Source: DSNY01 sp016861185 (lineage in GTDB: Bacteria; Pseudomonadota; Gammaproteobacteria; Burkholderiales; Burkholderiaceae_F). Taken from it: 57,548 nt of DNA. The stretch is from assembly GCA_030263275.1 (NCBI GenBank), contig SZOR01000013.1:1-57548 (forward strand), given 5' to 3'. Position 1 is the first letter of the stretch; every line of letters starts with the position of its first letter. The notes beneath the pieces are model-generated. The model was not told the DNA's origin. It did no database searches and was given only the letters and a program-made list of their open reading frames with translations. Positions 45,324-53,438 of this stretch are shown here, piece by piece. The position numbers and the translations under genes were made by a program.

Positions 45324-46409
45324 ATGACCTCGACCACCGACACGCGCCCCACCCGCCCGCGCGCCTTGGCGCGCGCCGCCGCGTTGCGCGACAGCGCCGA
45401 CGGGTTGCAGGCGAAGGTCGAATTCCTCGCCTCGGCGGCGGCGTATCCGGAACGCCCCGCGCGCGTCGACGTGCGCGAGACGCACATGTCGTGGGTCTTC
45501 CTCACCGACGGCACCGCGTACAAGCTGAAGAAGCCGGTCGTCTATCCGTATCTGGACTTCAGCACGCTGGAGGCGCGCGAGGCGCGCTGCCGCGACGAAG
45601 TGCGGCTCAACCGCCGGCTCGCGTCCGACGTCTACCTCGGCGTCGCGCGCCTGACGCGCGAAGCCGATGGGCGCCTGGCGATCGACGGCGCAGGCGCCAC
45701 CGTCGACTGGCTCGTGCGCATGCGCCGGCTGCCCGAGCACCGCACGCTCGAGCAGCTCATCGTCCGCGGCGAACTGCTGCCCGCGCACGTCGCGCAGATC
45801 GGCACGCTGCTCGCCGGGTTCTATCGGCGGCTGCCGCCCGCCGAGGTCGACGCGCAGCGCTACGTGGAACTGCTGCGCGCCCAGCACGACGCCAACGCCG
45901 GCCTGCTGTTGCGGCCCGACTTCGCGCTCGACGGCGCGCGCGCCGAGCGCATCGTCGCCGCGATCGAGCGCTTCTTCGCCGCCGACCGCGCGCTGCTCCA
46001 AGCGCGCGCCGCCGGCGGCCACGTCGTCGAGGGCCACGGCGACCTGCGCCCCGAACACGTCTTCCTGCTCGACGCGCCGGTCGTCATCGACTGCCTGGAA
46101 TTCAACCGCGCGCTGCGGCTCGTCGACCCGTTCGACGAGATTGGCTTCCTCGGCCTCGAATGCGAGCGGCTCGACGCGCCGTGGGTCGGCGAACAGTTGC
46201 GTCGCGACCTCGAAGCGCAACTCGGCGACCGCATCGACGACCGCCTGCAGCACTTCTACGTCGCGCTGCGCGCCTGCCTGCGCGCCCGGCTCGCGCTCGC
46301 GCACCTGACCGAACCCGAACCGCGCGAGCCGCACAAGTGGCCGCAGCGGGCGAAGGAGTATCTGGCGTTGGCGGAGCGGGCAGTCGTGAAGATGGGAAGC
46401 GGCTGCTGA
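45324..46409 (+). CDS. COG2187-type aminoglycoside phosphotransferase-like protein
   Basis: 361 residues. HGDLRPEHVFLLDAPVVIDCLEFNR is the Brenner-type catalytic loop with the metal-binding aspartate segment, and TAYKLKKPVVYPYLDFSTLE is the nucleotide-binding lysine region. This family is often fused to an AAA kinase domain that is absent here. Function is uncertain; it is probably a small-molecule kinase rather than a resistance enzyme. The ATG at 45324 is chosen over a 50-codon extension lacking family features. Confidence 0.82.
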   Translation: MTSTTDTRPTRPRALARAAALRDSADGLQAKVEFLASAAAYPERPARVDVRETHMSWVFLTDGTAYKLKKPVVYPYLDFSTLEAREARCRDEVRLNRRLASDVYLGVARLTREADGRLAIDGAGATVDWLVRMRRLPEHRTLEQLIVRGELLPAHVAQIGTLLAGFYRRLPPAEVDAQRYVELLRAQHDANAGLLLRPDFALDGARAERIVAAIERFFAADRALLQARAAGGHVVEGHGDLRPEHVFLLDAPVVIDCLEFNRALRLVDPFDEIGFLGLECERLDAPWVGEQLRRDLEAQLGDRIDDRLQHFYVALRACLRARLALAHLTEPEPREPHKWPQRAKEYLALAERAVVKMGSGC

Positions 46410-46519
46410 CGCAAGGCCAAGATGAGCGCCCTTGCAGACAGCGCGCGAAGGCGCGAATCGACCAGTCAGGGAACAGTCGGTGTGCGCCGCCGCTCGGGTC
46501 GAGCAACGAACCGCCGCCG

Positions 46520-46840
46520 TCAGGGAATCTCGACCTCCGCGAAGCCTCCTGGACTCGCCCCGTCGACGGCTGCGACGACCGCGCTCGCCGCCCGCCGAAT
46601 CCTCGGCCAGCTCGTCGTGCTCAGCACCACAACGGCGATCCGCCTCGCCGTCAAGTTCTGCTGATACTTGAGGTTCGTATCGGTGGTGACCAGAACGGCG
46701 AAGCCTTCCCTTTCGGCAACGTCGAGCAGGTCACCGTTCTTGAGCTTCGACCAGCCCCGCTCGTAGGCGGTGACGACCTCGTGCTGCGTCAACACCTGCC
46801 GCAGCGGTACAGGGGTTCCCTGGTCGAAGAGGACGCGCAC
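46520..46840 (-). CDS. DUF5615 PIN-like toxin candidate
   Basis: 106 residues from GTG. MRVLFDQGTPVPLRQVL has the first acidic residue of PIN/Mut7-C-like folds, AYERGWSKLKNGDLLDVAEREGF and VLVTTDTNLKYQQNL carry the others. It begins directly after the stop of the DUF433 gene. DUF433/DUF5615 pairs behave as toxin-antitoxin-like modules; the target is probably RNA. Confidence 0.88.
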   Translation of the reverse strand: MRVLFDQGTPVPLRQVLTQHEVVTAYERGWSKLKNGDLLDVAEREGFAVLVTTDTNLKYQQNLTARRIAVVVLSTTSWPRIRRAASAVVAAVDGASPGGFAEVEIP

Positions 46841-47062
46841 TCAGGCCGTTGCCAGCGCGCTCCGCGCGGCGTGCTCCAGCACGGCGCGAACCTGTTCCAT
46901 CGTGACGCCGGGGAACCACTCGACGAACTCCGACACGAGTGCGCCGTCCTCGAGATTCTCGAACAGCGCCGCCACGGGTACGCGCGTGCCGCGAAACACC
47001 CAAGCACCGCTCACCCGCTCCGGGTCGCGCTCAACGGCTGGACAGGTCGACCAATCGATCAT
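46841..47062 (-). CDS. DUF433 antitoxin-like protein
   Basis: 73 residues. The DUF433 core is ERVSGAWVFRGTRVPVAALFENLEDG and EFVEWFPGVTMEQVRAVLEHA, a winged-helix-like DNA-binding fold. It precedes and abuts the DUF5615 gene (stop TGA then GTG), the usual antitoxin-first order. The ATG at 47062 is chosen; 47071 is possible. Confidence 0.88.
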   Translation of the reverse strand: MIDWSTCPAVERDPERVSGAWVFRGTRVPVAALFENLEDGALVSEFVEWFPGVTMEQVRAVLEHAARSALATA

Positions 47063-47130
47063 GAGGCGCATCGTACTACCGCAACACATGAAGCCGTCAA
47101 CGGCCGGGACAAGCGATGAATCGCTCCCGG

Positions 47131-47421
47131 TCAACGCTTGAGCGACCCGACGAACCTGACTTGCTGCCCCGGCGGAGATCCTGAGCCGAAGCACCATACC
47201 CAAGGTTTCTTCGGAAGCGACGCGATCAAACTGTCGAGCGTTTCGAATTCGCTCCGCCCGATCTCGGCGATGGCATCGAGCAACTCGTTCTCCTGAGCCT
47301 CGGACAACGAAAAACTCTCCGCAGCGCTCCGGGAAAGCACGGTGACGACCGTACCGTCGGGAAGACTGGCTCCCTCGACGACGATCTTCCCGTTAACGAC
47401 AGTTCCAGTGGCAACTTGCAT
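47131..47421 (-). CDS. Orphan antitoxin-like protein
   Basis: 96 residues from MQVATGTVVNGKIVVEGASLPDGT, a beta-hairpin start, then VLSRSAAESFSLSEAQENELLDAIAEIGRSE and LIASLPKK, which resembles antitoxins of RelE/ParE-type modules. No toxin gene follows. The C-terminal 24 residues (PWVWCFGSGSPPGQQ on) do not look like the family and may be coded by unrelated or repeat sequence. Upstream extension to 47505 is doubtful. Confidence 0.6.
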   Translation of the reverse strand: MQVATGTVVNGKIVVEGASLPDGTVVTVLSRSAAESFSLSEAQENELLDAIAEIGRSEFETLDSLIASLPKKPWVWCFGSGSPPGQQVRFVGSLKR

Positions 47422-47683
47422 GGGGCAGTCCGTACTCCCAATCGCTATTGCGCCTTCGTAACGCACCGATGAACCCCGCCTGAGCCTTGCGTCGAGACTG
47501 ATCACCCATCATGGCACCGAAGGCCGCCCCTGCACCGCTTGACGCCGATAACTCTTCCGGCGACTTCACGTCCGCCGCTTGAGCGATTGGCGCTCGGTGC
47601 GCAGATTCCTTGTCGGCACGGACCGCTTCGAGTCCATACCAGATACCGGAAATACGGCTGCAGGCTTGCTCCTCGCGCCCAAG
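47393..47683 (-). pseudogene. Start-less open frame, possible gene remnant
   Basis: Ninety-six sense codons directly after the TAG of the next gene, in the same frame, with no good start codon. The sequence reads protein-like (SRISGIWYGLEAVRADKES; EELSASSGAGAAFGAMMGD; ALRRRNSDWEYGL). It ends inside the orphan antitoxin's start region. It may be a decayed gene, or noise. Confidence 0.3.
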
Positions 47684-48097
47684 CTATCGATCAATCCGCT
47701 TGCGGTGAGTGGGAGTCCATCTCTGAAAGTTAGAACCGACAGCAATGAAGTGTGCGAGGAGCAGTGCGACGCCAAAGCCCGCTGCAAAGGCGACAAAGGA
47801 CCAGTTGGCGTCGCCCCTTGCGCCGGCACGCGCGACAGCAATCACCGCCGCCGTAGACCAACCTGCACCTGCGAACAACAGCGGACGCACCACCAGCAAG
47901 AAACCGCGAGCAAAGGCACCGAACTTGCGCCACGCAACTGAGACAAGCCCAAACAGCAAAACCGGCCCAACAAACGCACCCAAAGCAGTCAGAACTTGAT
48001 TCGCACCCTGAGAGCCCCCTTGGACCGGAAGCAGAAACCCAGCGCCCGCAAAGAAGCTGAACAGGGAGAGCTGAAAGATGGCTGCGGCAACTCGCAT
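47684..48097 (-). CDS. Unknown membrane protein (probable cassette gene)
   Basis: 137 residues with about four membrane segments (FQLSLFSFFAGAGFLLPV; VLTALGAFVGPVLLFGLVSVAW; FLLVVRPLLFAGAGW; FVAFAAGFGVALLLAHFIAV). I do not recognise the family. The ATG lies 11 bases past TTGGAGC, the inferred cassette start, which is typical of integron cassettes; the upstream 15 codons would lie in the attC-like site. GC content is below that of the neighbours. Confidence 0.65.
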   Translation of the reverse strand: MRVAAAIFQLSLFSFFAGAGFLLPVQGGSQGANQVLTALGAFVGPVLLFGLVSVAWRKFGAFARGFLLVVRPLLFAGAGWSTAAVIAVARAGARGDANWSFVAFAAGFGVALLLAHFIAVGSNFQRWTPTHRKRIDR

Positions 48098-48108
48098 TCT
48101 TCTAAGCA

Positions 48109-48197
48109 GCTCCAAGGTCCGCAGCTGGCCGCGCACGGCCAAGCTTTGTTAGAACACAGCCGTCGTGCGCGCGTCGGCCAGCGCTGCGGCGTTAGTC
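48109..48197 (-). other. attC-like recombination site 2
   Basis: On the minus strand R'' GACTAAC (48191-48197), L'' GCGCTGGCC, L' GGCCAGC and R' CTTGGAGC (48109-48116), 89 bp in all. R'' is complementary to TTAGTC, which starts the same cassette at site 1; this is the reciprocal match expected of a cassette. The R' core has C instead of G before TT. Confidence 0.5.
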
Positions 48198-48200
48198 GTC

Positions 48201-48890
48201 TTAGACATCAAGCACTTCCCACTTGCGATCGCGCCATAGGAAAACGAGCTTGGAAAGCGCTGAACGTCCGACCTGGCTATGGATCTTGTGCGAGATGCGC
48301 TTCAGTTCGCGGACGTTTTGAATTGGTTGCAAACCCGTCCACATCAATACGTCACGAGCAGGAACCGTTGCGGCGAGTTGGCCACCGAAATGGAGCTTTT
48401 CCATCTCCCAGAACTCGGAGTCAAGCATCATGCTTGCCTCCAGCTCACCAGCGCGAGTCAGCATGCCTACCACAGGGTTCGGACGCTCCACAGTAGCTTG
48501 AGGGTACAGCTTTCGGAAGTTCGCAACCGCTAGTGGTAGCAACTGCTCTCTGTTGAGGCCCAGTTCCTTGAGGTCGCGCTCAGATACGTTGATCACCCCC
48601 TTGGGAGAGTCAAACGCGTACCTGATGTGAAGGTCTCCAACAAAGGTGTCCATCAGCGGCAACTGGTCGGCTGGGACCTGCATATTCGGGATGCTGAGGC
48701 CCTGAAGCGGTGCAATCCCTTGGACCCGCTGAACCTGGTCAGGCCGCAATTCGGCAAACGCCCTGACAAGCGCGACTAAGTTTTCCTTCGTTCTTGGGAT
48801 CTGGCCCTGCGCTTCGGTCTGCCGCGAGCCAAAGAAGCCGGATAGAGCACCGAGAATGCCCACGGAGACCTTTCGCCTGTGCGCGTTCAC
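48201..48890 (-). CDS. DUF1444-like (YtpQ) protein, cassette gene
   Basis: 229 residues from GTG. MNAHRRKVSVGILGALSGFFGS is followed by VRAFAELRPDQ, VGDLHIRYAFDSPKGVINVSERDLKELGLNREQLLPLAVANFRKLYP and DVLMWTGLQPIQ, which resembles DUF1444/YtpQ. Function is unknown. It is flanked by two attC-like sites, so it appears to be a complete mobile cassette. There is no Shine-Dalgarno sequence. Confidence 0.7.
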   Translation of the reverse strand: MNAHRRKVSVGILGALSGFFGSRQTEAQGQIPRTKENLVALVRAFAELRPDQVQRVQGIAPLQGLSIPNMQVPADQLPLMDTFVGDLHIRYAFDSPKGVINVSERDLKELGLNREQLLPLAVANFRKLYPQATVERPNPVVGMLTRAGELEASMMLDSEFWEMEKLHFGGQLAATVPARDVLMWTGLQPIQNVRELKRISHKIHSQVGRSALSKLVFLWRDRKWEVLDV

Positions 48891-48899
48891 TGGTGGGAG

Positions 48900-48987
48900 G
48901 ACTAATGGGGAGGTGAGCGGCGCTGCGCGGCTGTTTCGCGCAACGTCCAGCGACCGAAAGGAGCGGGCTCGACCGCGGGGTTGGAGC
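48900..48987 (-). other. attC-like recombination site 1
   Basis: On the minus strand R'' GCTCCAAC (48980-48987), spacer of five, L'' GGTCGAGC (48967-48974), then L' GCTCACC (48912-48918), spacer of five and R' ATTAGTC (48900-48906). L'' has one extra base relative to L', the extrahelical base of attC sites, and its position gives the same orientation as the genes. The R' core has A instead of G before TT. Confidence 0.55.
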
Positions 48988-48995
48988 GTGACCTG

Positions 48996-49433
48996 TCAGC
49001 CCGACACATGACGAATCGCCTCAAGGCTGACAACAAGACATGGGCAGTTACCGAGAGACTGATCGGGAGTGAACCAGACTTCCCAACCGGGTAAGACGGC
49101 AGCAAGACAGTCGCGTGCCGCGCGAACCAACATGAATTCCGAGAGCGGACGCAGCAAGATCACACCAAGCTCCTGATTCCCATAGTAGTCGTGATTGAAC
49201 GCAAGATCGCCATCCCTGCCAATGTTCGCGAACTGCCCTAATCGGCTCTCAAGACGTTCGAGTAGTAGCTCAAATTCGCGTTCGCCGGAATCCACGTCTG
49301 TGCGTCGCTCCAACTTGTTTTCGACTAGCTCAAGGCCACGAAATAGCACCGTGCTGTTGCGCTGCTCTGCACCGCAAGTCGTTGTTTCATGGAAGCGCGC
49401 CCCCGAATAACACGAACGACAAACGCGGGACAT
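48996..49433 (-). CDS. Unknown protein (possible cassette gene)
   Basis: Up to 145 residues (MSRVCRSCYSGARFH...), but the N-terminal 28 are poor and a GTG at 49349 (VLFRGLELVENKLERRTDVD) may be the true start. Later parts look real: FELLLERLESRLGQF, DLAFNHDYYGNQELGVILLRPLSEF, GWEVWFTPDQSLGNCPCLVV. I recognise no family. Its GC is low for the region and it ends just before attC-like site 1. Confidence 0.55.
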   Translation of the reverse strand: MSRVCRSCYSGARFHETTTCGAEQRNSTVLFRGLELVENKLERRTDVDSGEREFELLLERLESRLGQFANIGRDGDLAFNHDYYGNQELGVILLRPLSEFMLVRAARDCLAAVLPGWEVWFTPDQSLGNCPCLVVSLEAIRHVSG

Positions 49434-49555
49434 AACGCTGGTGGCGCAGCCTTACCAGACGCCGCTGACCCGCATTCCTCTGACTGCCCGCATATCGTCG
49501 TGCCGGTCGCGGCAGGTCGTCAATCCCTGTCGGCAGGGTTGAGCCCGCCGCGCGC

Positions 49556-50512
49556 TTACCTGCCGCCGAGCGCGCCTGTGTGCACCCGCCGAATCGCCAC
49601 GGCGAACAGCGGCGCCGCGCTGACGATCTCCGCACGATCGCGCGCCGCGGCGCTCAGCCGGAACGGCGGCACGGTGTCGGTGAGGATCGTCGCGGCGAAA
49701 GCCGGATTCACGATCACGTCGCTCGCGCCTGCGTTGAACAGTCCGTGCGCGGCGAAGGCATAGACCTTGGTCGCGCCAGCGACGAGGCAGGTCTGCGCGG
49801 CGCGCAGCATCGTGCCGCCGGTGCTGATCAGGTCGTCGACGAGGAAGACGGTCGCGCCCTGCACGTCGCCGGCGAGCATGGAGCCGCTGACGACACCGGC
49901 GCTGCGGCGCTTCTCCAGGTACGCGGCGCCGAACTCGCGCTTCAGACGCGCTTCGAGCGTTTCGCGGAAGAGCTGCGCGCGCTTGACGCCACCGGGATCA
50001 GGCGAGGCGACGACGACGGGGCCTGCGCCCGCAAGCTCGCCCGCGCGCGGCGCGAAGACTTCGGCCGATTCGAGGTGCAGCGTCGGGATGCGGAAGGCGT
50101 TCTGGAATGCGGCGACGTTGTGCACTTCGAGCGTGATCACGCCGGCGATGCCCATCGTTTCGAAAAGTTGCGCGACGTAGCGCGTAATCACCGGGTCCCA
50201 CGGCTTGGTCACGCGGTCCTTGCGCGCGTACGCGAGGTAAGGCACGACCGCGGTGACGCGCGCGGCGCCGTGGTCGCGCAGCGCGCCGGCGAAGAACAGC
50301 AGCCGCGCGAGCTTGTCGTTGCCGCTGGCGTCCGGCCCGCCGTGCAGGCTCTGGATCACGAAGCAGTCGTGCCCGTGCACGTCGACGAGCGGGCGCGCCT
50401 TGTGTTCGCCGTCCTCGAACTCGCGCTCTTCGCAGGGGGCGAGTTCGGCGCCGAGGGAGGCGGCGACGCGTTGGCCGAAGTCGCGGGTGTGTTTGAGGGC
50501 GAAGAGGAGCAT
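49556..50512 (-). CDS. prs: Ribose-phosphate pyrophosphokinase
   Basis: 318 residues from MLLFALKHTRDFGQRVAASLG. VTAVVPYLAYARKDRVTKPWDPVITRYVAQLFETMG is the flexible/ATP-binding region and VVASPDPGGVKRAQLF and VFLVDDLISTGGTM are the ribose-5-phosphate/PRPP loop. It makes PRPP from ribose 5-phosphate. The sequence differs from standard Prs at several places (DDLISTGG rather than DDMIDTGG), so it may be a second, specialised copy. Genes downstream are accessory. Confidence 0.92.
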   Translation of the reverse strand: MLLFALKHTRDFGQRVAASLGAELAPCEEREFEDGEHKARPLVDVHGHDCFVIQSLHGGPDASGNDKLARLLFFAGALRDHGAARVTAVVPYLAYARKDRVTKPWDPVITRYVAQLFETMGIAGVITLEVHNVAAFQNAFRIPTLHLESAEVFAPRAGELAGAGPVVVASPDPGGVKRAQLFRETLEARLKREFGAAYLEKRRSAGVVSGSMLAGDVQGATVFLVDDLISTGGTMLRAAQTCLVAGATKVYAFAAHGLFNAGASDVIVNPAFAATILTDTVPPFRLSAAARDRAEIVSAAPLFAVAIRRVHTGALGGR

Positions 50513-50582
50513 GGGGGTCTCCAAGTCTGGCGCCGGTCCGGTCGGGCGTCGAGCGTTGGGCACTCACGCTGCGGCGTCGCTG

Positions 50583-50700
50583 CCCCCTCACCCTAGCCCT
50601 CTGCGGGCATGCGGCCCGTCCCTCGCGACGCTCGGGACCGCCGCTGCGCGGCGTCCTGCGCCCTTCGGGCTGGTCCCCGCAAGCGGGGCGAGGGGACTAT
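50583..50700. repeat. Family B long palindromic element, second copy
   Basis: About 118 bp matching the inverse of 27298-27418; 50632-50677 differs at only one of 46 positions. It lies between prs and the CapA-family gene. Confidence 0.85.
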
Positions 50701-50727
50701 GCGCATTGCGTGTCCGGTGCGGAATGG

Positions 50728-51846
50728 TCACGAAGTCCACCTCAACGCAAGCGTGCCGTCGGGTTGTCGCTCGACCCGCGTACCGAGCGGGCGGCCTTCG
50801 CGGTTCAGGGTGTCGGCGAGCCATTGGGCCTCTTCGTCGGAGGCGCGCCGCACGCGGAAGCGGCGCATGCGGGTAGAGGTCATCGCGAGCGCGGCGAGCG
50901 CGCCGGTGGCGGGGTCGAGCGCGGCGAAGTACATCAGCGCCAGATCGCCGCGCCAGCGTTCGTGGCCGCGGATGCCTTCGTAGTCGTTCACGAAGTCGCC
51001 GCAGCCGTACAGGATCAGCCGGCCGCGATGGACTTCGATGCCCTTGACGTGATGCGACGAATGGCCGTGCACGACATCGACGCCCGCTTCGTCGATCAGC
51101 CGGTGCGCGAATTCGCGCTGCGCGGTAGGGATCGCGAAGCCCCAGTTGCCGCCCCAGTGGATCGACGCGACGACCACGTCGCCCGCGCGCCGCACCGCGC
51201 TGACCTGCGCCGCGATGTCGGCGGCGGCCTGCGCGTTGAGCTTGCGCAGCAGCGCCACCCCGGCACGCGCCGCGGTCGCGGCCCACTCGGGCGGGACGCC
51301 GCTGTCTTCCGTGCAGTAGCCGAACACGAGCACGCGGCGGCCCGGCGGCAGGTCGATGATCGCGGGCGCTGCCGCCTGCGCGGCGTCGCGGCCCGCGCCT
51401 GCGGTGCGAATGCCGGCGCGCGCGAGCGTGTCCAGCGTTTCGGCGAGCCCGTCGTGCCCCCAGTCGAGCACGTGGTTGTTGGCGAGCGCGCAGCCGTCGA
51501 GCTTTGCGGCCGTCAGCGCGCGCACGTTGACCGGATGCATCCGGTAGTGGATGCCCTTGCCGGGCCACGCATCGTCGCTCGCGGTCACCGCGGTTTCGAG
51601 GTTGACGATGCGCGCATCGGGCCGCCGGCGCTCGAACTCCGCGAGCGCGTCGCCCCACAGGTCCGCATAGCCCATCGGACGGCGGATCGGGCCGTTGGCC
51701 TGTTCGGCGAGTTCGACATAGCCGATCGCGGAACGCACGTAGTCCTCGTAGAGCTGCGGCCGGCTCGGATGCGGCAGCGCCTGGTCGATGCCACGGCCGG
51801 TCATCACGTCGCCGCACAGGAACAGCGTGATCCCGTTCGCGCTCAT
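50728..51846 (-). CDS. CapA-family metallophosphatase-like protein
   Basis: 372 residues. FLCGDVMTGRG, ARIVNLETAVT, CALANNHVLDWG and VVHGHSSHHVKGIEVH are the four metal-binding motifs of the CapA (PgsA/poly-gamma-glutamate synthesis) family. No signal peptide is obvious, so it may act in the cytoplasm on a phosphate ester. Its ATG overlaps the DHH gene stop as ATGA, so the two are coupled. Confidence 0.9.
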   Translation of the reverse strand: MSANGITLFLCGDVMTGRGIDQALPHPSRPQLYEDYVRSAIGYVELAEQANGPIRRPMGYADLWGDALAEFERRRPDARIVNLETAVTASDDAWPGKGIHYRMHPVNVRALTAAKLDGCALANNHVLDWGHDGLAETLDTLARAGIRTAGAGRDAAQAAAPAIIDLPPGRRVLVFGYCTEDSGVPPEWAATAARAGVALLRKLNAQAAADIAAQVSAVRRAGDVVVASIHWGGNWGFAIPTAQREFAHRLIDEAGVDVVHGHSSHHVKGIEVHRGRLILYGCGDFVNDYEGIRGHERWRGDLALMYFAALDPATGALAALAMTSTRMRRFRVRRASDEEAQWLADTLNREGRPLGTRVERQPDGTLALRWTS

Positions 51847-52805
51847 CGGCTCGGCTCGTCGCACCAGTCCGGCGCGCGGAAGCGGCGGACGAACTCGTCG
51901 AGCCGCTCGGCCGGCAACCGGTCAATGCCGGCCGCGGTGCTGCGGCCGCCGCCGCGCGGAAAGCGCCGGCACAGCGCGTCGGCGCCGCGCGGCGCACGCA
52001 CGCTGATCGCGAAGCTGCCGTCGGCGTTGGCGCGGACAACCGCGAGCGCGCGCTGCGGATCGTCCGCCGCGAGCCGATGCGCGAAGATGCCGAGCACGCG
52101 CCGCGCCCACGGCGCGTCCGGCAGTCGGTACAGCGTGCAGCGTTCGTCCGCGTACGCGGGCGCGAGCGCGCGCGCGGCCGCGAGATCGGCGCGACAGCGG
52201 TCGATCAGCGCGGCGGCGATCGGCTCGCGCGCGGCGAAGTCGAACGGATCCTCGTACGCGTGCAGCACGCGATACAGCGCGCGCGGGTGGATCAGCACGT
52301 CGCTCTCGGTTTCGCCGTAGGCGTTGTAGTTCAGCGCCTCGCCGAGCGCGCGCAGCGCGTCCGTGCGCGCGTCGTCCAGGCCCAGCGCGGCGGCCAGTTC
52401 GAGCCCGGGCACGCGCAGGTTGTCGCCGAACGCGGCGACCACGGCCCAGCGGCGGAAGCGCCCGCCGAGATGGCGGTCGACGAGGATGCTTGTGCAGGTC
52501 GACGGCGCCGGATCGATGTGCAGCTCGAGCCGCGGATGCGTCGGCGCGTGGCCGGCGTAGTGATGGTCGAACCAGCGCACGCGCGCGCCTTCGGCCAGCA
52601 GCCGGTCGAGCGCGGCGCGGTTGCGGTCGAGCGAGATGTCGAGCACCGTGATCGCGCAGTCGCCATCCGCGCGCACGCGCGCGAGCAGCTCGATGTCGCG
52701 CTTGAGCCCCGTGACCAGTTCGGCGTCGGCCGGCTCCGCGAGCCGCAACTGATGCAGCGCGCAGAGGCCGTCGGCATCGCCGTTGAACACGTCGATATGG
52801 CGCAT
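51843..52805 (-). CDS. DHH-family phosphoesterase
   Basis: 320 residues, starting MRHIDVFNGDADGLCALHQLRLAE. GDADGLCAL (motif I), ITVLDISLDRN (II) and WFDHHYAGH (III, DHH) are intact. A DHHA1-like C-terminal domain (ISVRAPRGADALCRRFPRGGGRSTAAGID) follows. Such enzymes cleave small oligonucleotides, nanoRNA, pAp or cyclic dinucleotide products; the substrate is unknown. The ATG at 52805 is favoured over 52844. Confidence 0.9.
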   Translation of the reverse strand: MRHIDVFNGDADGLCALHQLRLAEPADAELVTGLKRDIELLARVRADGDCAITVLDISLDRNRAALDRLLAEGARVRWFDHHYAGHAPTHPRLELHIDPAPSTCTSILVDRHLGGRFRRWAVVAAFGDNLRVPGLELAAALGLDDARTDALRALGEALNYNAYGETESDVLIHPRALYRVLHAYEDPFDFAAREPIAAALIDRCRADLAAARALAPAYADERCTLYRLPDAPWARRVLGIFAHRLAADDPQRALAVVRANADGSFAISVRAPRGADALCRRFPRGGGRSTAAGIDRLPAERLDEFVRRFRAPDWCDEPSR

Positions 52806-52965
52806 GGCCCTCGGCCCGATCGGAACGCGACTAGCATGCCCCAACGCAGATCCGGCCGGGTGTCGCAGGTCAAGCGCGCGCGTCCGCTGACGGCGATCAA
52901 GGCGGCCGGCCCGCGGCGGTGCGATGGTGGCTGTGCAGGAACCTCATAGCAGCGAAGGAACGCAG

Positions 52966-53193
52966 ATGGTCAAGAAGATCCCGCAAGTCGACGCCCCCGA
53001 CCCCGAGCGCAGGAACTCGCCGATCATCGACGAAGAGGACGAGGACTCCTTCGACCTCGACCAGGGGCCCGGCGTCTGCTACTTCAACGACGTGCCGTAC
53101 GAGATCGGCGCGTTCGTGCTCAGCGGCAACGAGCTGCTGAAATGCGAGGGCGCCGGCGTGTGGGTGCGGCGGGGGGAGATGCGGACGGATTGA
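52966..53193 (+). CDS. Small DUF1496-like protein
   Basis: 75 residues: an acidic N-terminus (DEEDEDSFDLDQG), then VCYFNDVPYEIGAFVLSGNELLKCEGAGVWVRRG, which has the YxxG/KC pattern of DUF1496. Function is unknown. GAAGGA lies 7 bp upstream of the ATG. It is divergent from the DHH gene. Confidence 0.6.
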   Translation: MVKKIPQVDAPDPERRNSPIIDEEDEDSFDLDQGPGVCYFNDVPYEIGAFVLSGNELLKCEGAGVWVRRGEMRTD

Positions 53194-53227
53194 AGTTGGG
53201 GGTGGGAGGTTTCCTGGGAATCGAGAC

Positions 53228-53424
53228 CGGGAAATCCCCCCTGCCCCCCCTTTATGAAAGGGGGGGTTGAGTGTCGCCAAACGCGCAATCTCACGCGCGT
53301 CGCTCCTCTGCCCTCCCCCTTTGAAAAAGGGGGACCAGAGGGGGAAATTCATCTCGCACGCACCGGAGGTGCGTCCGTCTCCGTCCCCCTTTCGTAAAGG
53401 GGGACCGGAGGGGGATTTCGGGCG
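53228..53424. repeat. Family A composite repeat, copy 3
   Basis: Variant hairpin (CCCCCCTTTATGAAAGGGGGG), spacer, hairpin (CCCCCTTTGAAAAAGGGGG), central hairpin CACCGGAGGTG and a last hairpin (CCCCCTTTCGTAAAGGGGG). It is the mirror of the order at 436-615. It lies between the small DUF1496-like gene and rtcA. Confidence 0.85.
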
Positions 53425-53438
53425 CATCCACGCCTTCG

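Noticed and set aside
49308..49315. GTTGGAGC as a third attC R' core inside the first unknown gene
   Set aside because: The core fits, but no L boxes or R'' partner are visible around it and it lies within the coding frame, so chance is likely.
49431..49545. attC-like site from GCTCAAC to GTTATGT upstream of the first unknown gene
   Set aside because: The outer cores fit loosely but there are no matching L boxes, and the cores do not complement any other site.
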